From contig JAGWML010000137.1 in assembly GCA_028873155.1 (NCBI GenBank), positions 1-8,132 on the forward strand: DNA of 8,132 nt, read 5' to 3'. Source of the stretch: Acidobacteriota bacterium. Lineage in GTDB: Bacteria > Acidobacteriota > Terriglobia > Terriglobales > Acidobacteriaceae. Below, piece by piece: positions 7,180 through 8,132 of this stretch (the stretch's first letter is position 1; each line of letters opens with the position of its first letter). The notes below the pieces were generated by a model that was not told where the DNA came from, searched no databases, and worked only from the letters and a program-made list of their open reading frames with translations. A program made the translations under genes and the position numbers.

Positions 7180-8132
7180 CTAGTGGCCGATGATCGTTGC
7201 AGCGTTGAGTGGGACGATGGGCTTGCCGTCCGTGGCGGTGACGTGGAGATTCTGCAGGTGGATGGTGGCGTCGCGTACGGTGATGCCACGCTGGGCGTCG
7301 ATCTGGACATCGCTGAGCGTGAGGGCGGTGATGGGACTCTCGGGCAGCCCTTCGATGATGCCAGCCTGCTTTGCACCGGTGGCGGTGAGGTGAGCGATGC
7401 GAATGTCGTGGAAGCGAGGGGTGAGACGTGTGACGGACTGGGGTGCAGCGGAGGCGTCACGCCTTTGTCCGTAGTATGCCGTGACCAGGATGGGCGTGCC
7501 GACGTTCGTCATGGTGAGATTACGGAAGGTGAAGCGGCCAATGTCGCCGCCGCGATCGCGACCGGACTTGATCCGAACGCCGTTGGCGGTGCCGTTAAAA
7601 GCGATGTTGGCGGCGCGCACGTTCTGCACGCCGCCTGCGATCTCACTGCCGATGGAGAGGCCGTGCCCATAGAGAAAAATGCAGTCGCGAATGACGATGG
7701 CCGTGCTGGGGTCGTCAGGACCAGGCGAGCCGGGCTGGCCAGATTTGATGGCGATGTTGTCGTCGCCGGTGTCGATGGTCATGTGCTCGATATGCACGTG
7801 GTGCGAGGAGAATGGGTCGATGCCGTCGGTGTTGGGCGAGCGCGCCGGCGCAAGAATCTTGCCGTTGCGGATGAGAACATCGCTCGTGTTGTAGAGAACG
7901 ATCTGCCAGGACGGGGAGTTCTGCACGGTGATGTCCTCAATGCGGATGTGGCGGCAGTGGTCGAAGAGAATGAGGCGCGGACGCAGCGCGGGGCTGAAGT
8001 CGGGCAGGTGGCGGTGGCTGGTTACATCGGCCCACCAGGGCTGCCCTGCGCCGTCGATGATGCCACCGCCGCGGAGGGTGATGTGGTCGGCGTGCGACGC
8101 GGAAATGAGCGGCTGGACGGCGGGCTCGCGGA
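7180..8132 (-). CDS. GH28 polygalacturonase-type glycoside hydrolase, C-terminal part (cut by right window edge)
   Basis: The frame is open to the window edge; 316 complete codons are visible and the true start is outside. Numbering from the first visible residue, GGGIIDGAGQPWW (21-33) is the typical beta-helix entry of bacterial GH28 enzymes. NTDGID (100-105), GDDNIAIKSG (122-131), YGHGLSIGSE (154-163) and RIK (186-188) supply the complete catalytic set: Asp102, Asp123, Asp124, His156, Arg186 and Lys188. The family hydrolyses alpha-1,4-galacturonosyl bonds of homogalacturonan or related bonds in rhamnogalacturonan and xylogalacturonan, by inversion. An internal GTG at 7926 is not the start, because conserved GH28 sequence continues upstream of it. 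Any signal peptide would be in the missing part. It is 23 bases upstream of the GH28-like/CE8 gene and probably shares its transcript, so chain cutting and demethylation are made together. Confidence 0.95.
   Translation of the reverse strand, partial: REPAVQPLISASHADHITLRGGGIIDGAGQPWWADVTSHRHLPDFSPALRPRLILFDHCRHIRIEDITVQNSPSWQIVLYNTSDVLIRNGKILAPARSPNTDGIDPFSSHHVHIEHMTIDTGDDNIAIKSGQPGSPGPDDPSTAIVIRDCIFLYGHGLSIGSEIAGGVQNVRAANIAFNGTANGVRIKSGRDRGGDIGRFTFRNLTMTNVGTPILVTAYYGQRRDASAAPQSVTRLTPRFHDIRIAHLTATGAKQAGIIEGLPESPITALTLSDVQIDAQRGITVRDATIHLQNLHVTATDGKPIVPLNAATIIGH

Noticed and set aside
7180..7926. Taking GTG at 7926 as the start of the GH28 gene
   Set aside because: Conserved GH28 sequence, including the TIDG-like GGGIIDGAG segment, continues in frame to the window edge, so the gene begins outside.

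Overview
The window is a GC-rich stretch (about 60-65% G+C by eye) from a bacterial chromosome. All recognisable genes lie on the minus strand, so transcription reads from right to left. Together they form a pectin and sugar-acid utilisation locus. The taxon cannot be fixed from sequence alone. The GC content and the mix of GH28 and CE8 pectinases with a sodium symporter and a DUF1537/PdxA2 pair would fit a plant-polymer-degrading soil bacterium such as an acidobacterium of the Terriglobia, but that is only a guess.

Region 1 (8132 to 4982) is the extracellular pectin part. An apparently active GH28 polygalacturonase-type gene, cut by the right edge, is followed after 23 bases by a 724-residue exported protein. 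That protein joins an N-terminal GH28-like beta-helix to a C-terminal CE8 pectin methylesterase. The CE8 half keeps its catalytic residues. The GH28-like half has lost nearly every GH28 catalytic residue when compared with the neighbouring gene.

Region 2 (4981 to 4708) is a 274-base intergenic space. Its right end holds a weak terminator-like structure. Its left end holds an AT-rich promoter patch with a good -10 element, GAAAATA-type direct repeats exactly 20 bases apart, and a short inverted repeat.

Region 3 (4707 to 1) is a tightly packed five-gene operon for uptake and breakdown of a small sugar acid. In order of transcription it encodes a DUF1537 four-carbon acid-sugar kinase, a PdxA2-type 4-phosphotetronate dehydrogenase, a sodium:solute symporter, an HpcH/HpaI-family class II 2-keto acid aldolase, and an iron-containing alcohol dehydrogenase cut by the left edge. 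Three of the four junctions are 4-base stop/start overlaps and the fourth has a single base between genes.

How the genes may work together: the secreted enzymes demethylate and cut pectin outside the cytoplasm, and the symporter imports a released acid. The aldolase would cut a 2-keto-3-deoxy acid to pyruvate plus an aldehyde. If that aldehyde is a C4 aldehyde-acid, the alcohol dehydrogenase would reduce it to a tetronate, which the kinase and PdxA2 would turn into dihydroxyacetone phosphate and CO2. A C7 keto-deoxy-aldarate such as the rhamnogalacturonan-II sugar Dha would satisfy every step. This is the most interesting hypothesis in the window, and it is inference from family chemistry rather than something the sequence proves.
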